The translations under genes were made by a program, and so were the position numbers. The notes beneath the pieces are model-generated. The model searched no databases and was not told the DNA's origin. It saw only the letters and a program-made list of their open reading frames with translations. 64,000 nt of DNA from Novosphingobium beihaiense (GTDB lineage: Bacteria > Pseudomonadota > Alphaproteobacteria > Sphingomonadales > Sphingomonadaceae), in NCBI RefSeq assembly GCF_022832375.1, contig NZ_JALHLG010000009.1:62001-126000 (forward strand), in the 5' to 3' direction. Shown here in pieces: positions 62,905 through 64,000 of this stretch (its first letter is position 1; each line of letters begins with the position of its first letter).

Positions 62905-63744
62905 TCAGGCGTAAGGCGGCTTGTGCAGGCCTTTGGGGCTGGTGGTGAAGATCTCGCAGCCGTCCTCGGTAATACCGATCGAGTGTTCGAACTGCGCCGA
63001 GAGCGACTTGTCGCGCGTTACCGCCGTCCAGCCGTCATTGAGCAGCTTCACCGGCGGCTTGCCGAGGTTGATCATCGGCTCGATGGTGAAGAACATGCCG
63101 GGCTTGAGCAGCGGGCCCGTACCGGCGCGCCCGGCGTGGACCACTTCGGGCGCGTCATGGAACAGACGGCCGAGACCATGGCCGCAGAACTCACGCACCA
63201 CGCCGTAACGATTGGCCTCGGCATAAGCCTGGATGGCTGCGCCGATGTCGCCGATGCGGTTGCCGGGCTTGGCCTGCTCAATGCCGATCATCAGGCATTC
63301 GTAGGTCACTTCGACCAGACGGCGTGCCTTCAGCGAGGGCTCGCCCGCGAAGTACATGCGGCTGGAATCGCCGTGCCAGCCGTCCAGCAGCGGGGTCACG
63401 TCGATATTGAGGATGTCGCCTTCCTTCAGCGTCTTTTCCGAAGGGATGCCGTGGCACACGACATGGTTGATCGAGATGCAGGACGAATGCGCATAACCGC
63501 GATAGCCCAGCGTCGCAGGGACGGCGCCGCCATCCAGCGTGAGTTCGCGCACTTTATCGTCCAGCGCGGCGGTGGTGACGCCCGGCTGCACCATCGGCGC
63601 GATCTCGTCGAGGATTTCGGCGGCAAGGCGCCCGGCCTTGCGCATCCCCTCGAACGCTTCGGGGCCGTGCAGCTTGATCGTGCCATCGCGCAGGACGGCT
63701 TCGTTTCCGGGTTCGACAATCTGGTATTCGCTCATCGCGCCCAT
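62905..63744 (-). CDS. map: Methionine aminopeptidase, type I
   Basis: 279 residues from ATG 63744, with AGGA eight bases upstream; ATG 63735 is an alternative. Metal ligands are all seen: Asp in LNIDVTPLL and GWHGDSSRMYF, His in FCGHGLGRLFH, Glu in FFTIEPMINLG and QFEHSIGI. N-terminal GMRKAGRLAAEILDEIAPMV and SINHVVCHGIP are type I. It removes the initial Met from new proteins. An unassigned 216-bp gap separates it from the next gene on the plus strand. Confidence 0.96.
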   Translation of the reverse strand: MGAMSEYQIVEPGNEAVLRDGTIKLHGPEAFEGMRKAGRLAAEILDEIAPMVQPGVTTAALDDKVRELTLDGGAVPATLGYRGYAHSSCISINHVVCHGIPSEKTLKEGDILNIDVTPLLDGWHGDSSRMYFAGEPSLKARRLVEVTYECLMIGIEQAKPGNRIGDIGAAIQAYAEANRYGVVREFCGHGLGRLFHDAPEVVHAGRAGTGPLLKPGMFFTIEPMINLGKPPVKLLNDGWTAVTRDKSLSAQFEHSIGITEDGCEIFTTSPKGLHKPPYA

Positions 63745-63960
63745 ATAGCGATCCTGCTCGTAAATTGCGAGATCCGTAAAAAGCCCGCAGAAGCCAGTCA
63801 GGCTGCTCGTTCAGGCATGTATGCCGCAGGAGCGTTTATTGTGCCGTATCATGTTGCTACGCCTGCCGCAGGGGGGCATGCCCGTCAGGCTGGAACGGAC
63901 CGGGCTGGCCCGTCCCAATCAATATTCGCATCCTGAAGAACAAAAACGCGAGGTGGAGAG

Positions 63961-64000
63961 ATGATCGAGATTACGCGCAGGAAGTTCGTCGGCACGCTGA
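63961..64000 (+). CDS. Start of a Tat-exported protein (continues past window)
   Basis: Only 13 codons are visible: MIEITRRKFVGTL, preceded by GAGGTGGAGAG. The RRKFVGT sequence is a twin-arginine (Tat) motif, so the protein is likely exported folded, as are many molybdo- and other cofactor enzymes. Identity cannot be told. Confidence 0.65.
   Translation, partial: MIEITRRKFVGTL

Noticed and set aside
63745..63960. A promoter for the last, partial gene
   Set aside because: A reasonable ribosome site exists, but no -35/-10 pair close to consensus could be defended by eye.

Overview
The window is GC-rich, densely coded DNA from an alphaproteobacterium. The proteins look like those of Sphingomonadaceae, most like Novosphingobium or a close relative. 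This is inferred from the style of several proteins (the aspartate kinase N-terminus, the UbiG, HflK and TonB-receptor neighbourhoods, the many CoA and short-chain dehydrogenase genes) and from short palindromic intergenic repeats scattered throughout. No rRNA, tRNA, CRISPR array, transposase or phage gene was seen, so it reads as ordinary chromosome with one catabolic, accessory-looking stretch.

Layout. (1) 1-6.6 kb is an iron module: the end of a TonB-dependent receptor, a PiuC-type hydroxylase, and a reverse-strand operon of PepSY membrane protein, DUF2271, DUF4198 and ApbE. A TonB protein is read divergently from the PepSY operon across a Fur-box-like palindrome. DUF2271 carries the sequence that ApbE enzymes flavinylate, so the operon probably builds a flavinylated extracytoplasmic reductase. 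(2) 6.6-24.2 kb is catabolic: two SDRs behind a palindromic operator, a strongly promoted structured RNA of unknown family, a LuxR-type regulator, then a luciferase-like monooxygenase, a sulfotransferase-fold protein, a TIM-barrel protein, a DUF1214 protein, enoyl-CoA hydratase, a CoA-transferase homologue, a CitE-like lyase, acyl-CoA dehydrogenase, a CaiB-type CoA-transferase, a thiamine-diphosphate enzyme and an aldehyde dehydrogenase. The last three could activate a 2-hydroxy acid, cleave it and oxidise the aldehyde. The substrate is unknown. (3) 24.3-42 kb is mostly housekeeping and envelope: a JmjC/cupin protein, a winged-helix regulator, apbC-molybdoenzyme-hemH, hflK-hflC-degP, a double retropepsin-TPR protein, a class A PBP, msrB, a ZntB/CorA transporter and an NfeD-stomatin pair. 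(4) 42-54 kb holds a Tat-lipoprotein dienelactone hydrolase, a small phosphatase, two diguanylate cyclases, nitronate monooxygenase-purU-VOC, katG, a second CoA-transferase/hydrolase, and a GIY-YIG/DUF2239 divergent pair sharing a 23-bp inverted repeat. (5) 54-64 kb holds lysC, ubiG, an APC-like permease, an arsC-like/pnuC/ribosylnicotinamide-kinase overlap operon, an ABM monooxygenase, aroC, a HEAT-repeat protein, a DUF7064-type protein, map, and the first codons of a Tat-exported protein.

Four families of intergenic palindromes (called A-D here) recur at least three times each, in both orientations, often a few bases from stop codons. In two or three cases they supply the ribosome-binding site of the next gene.
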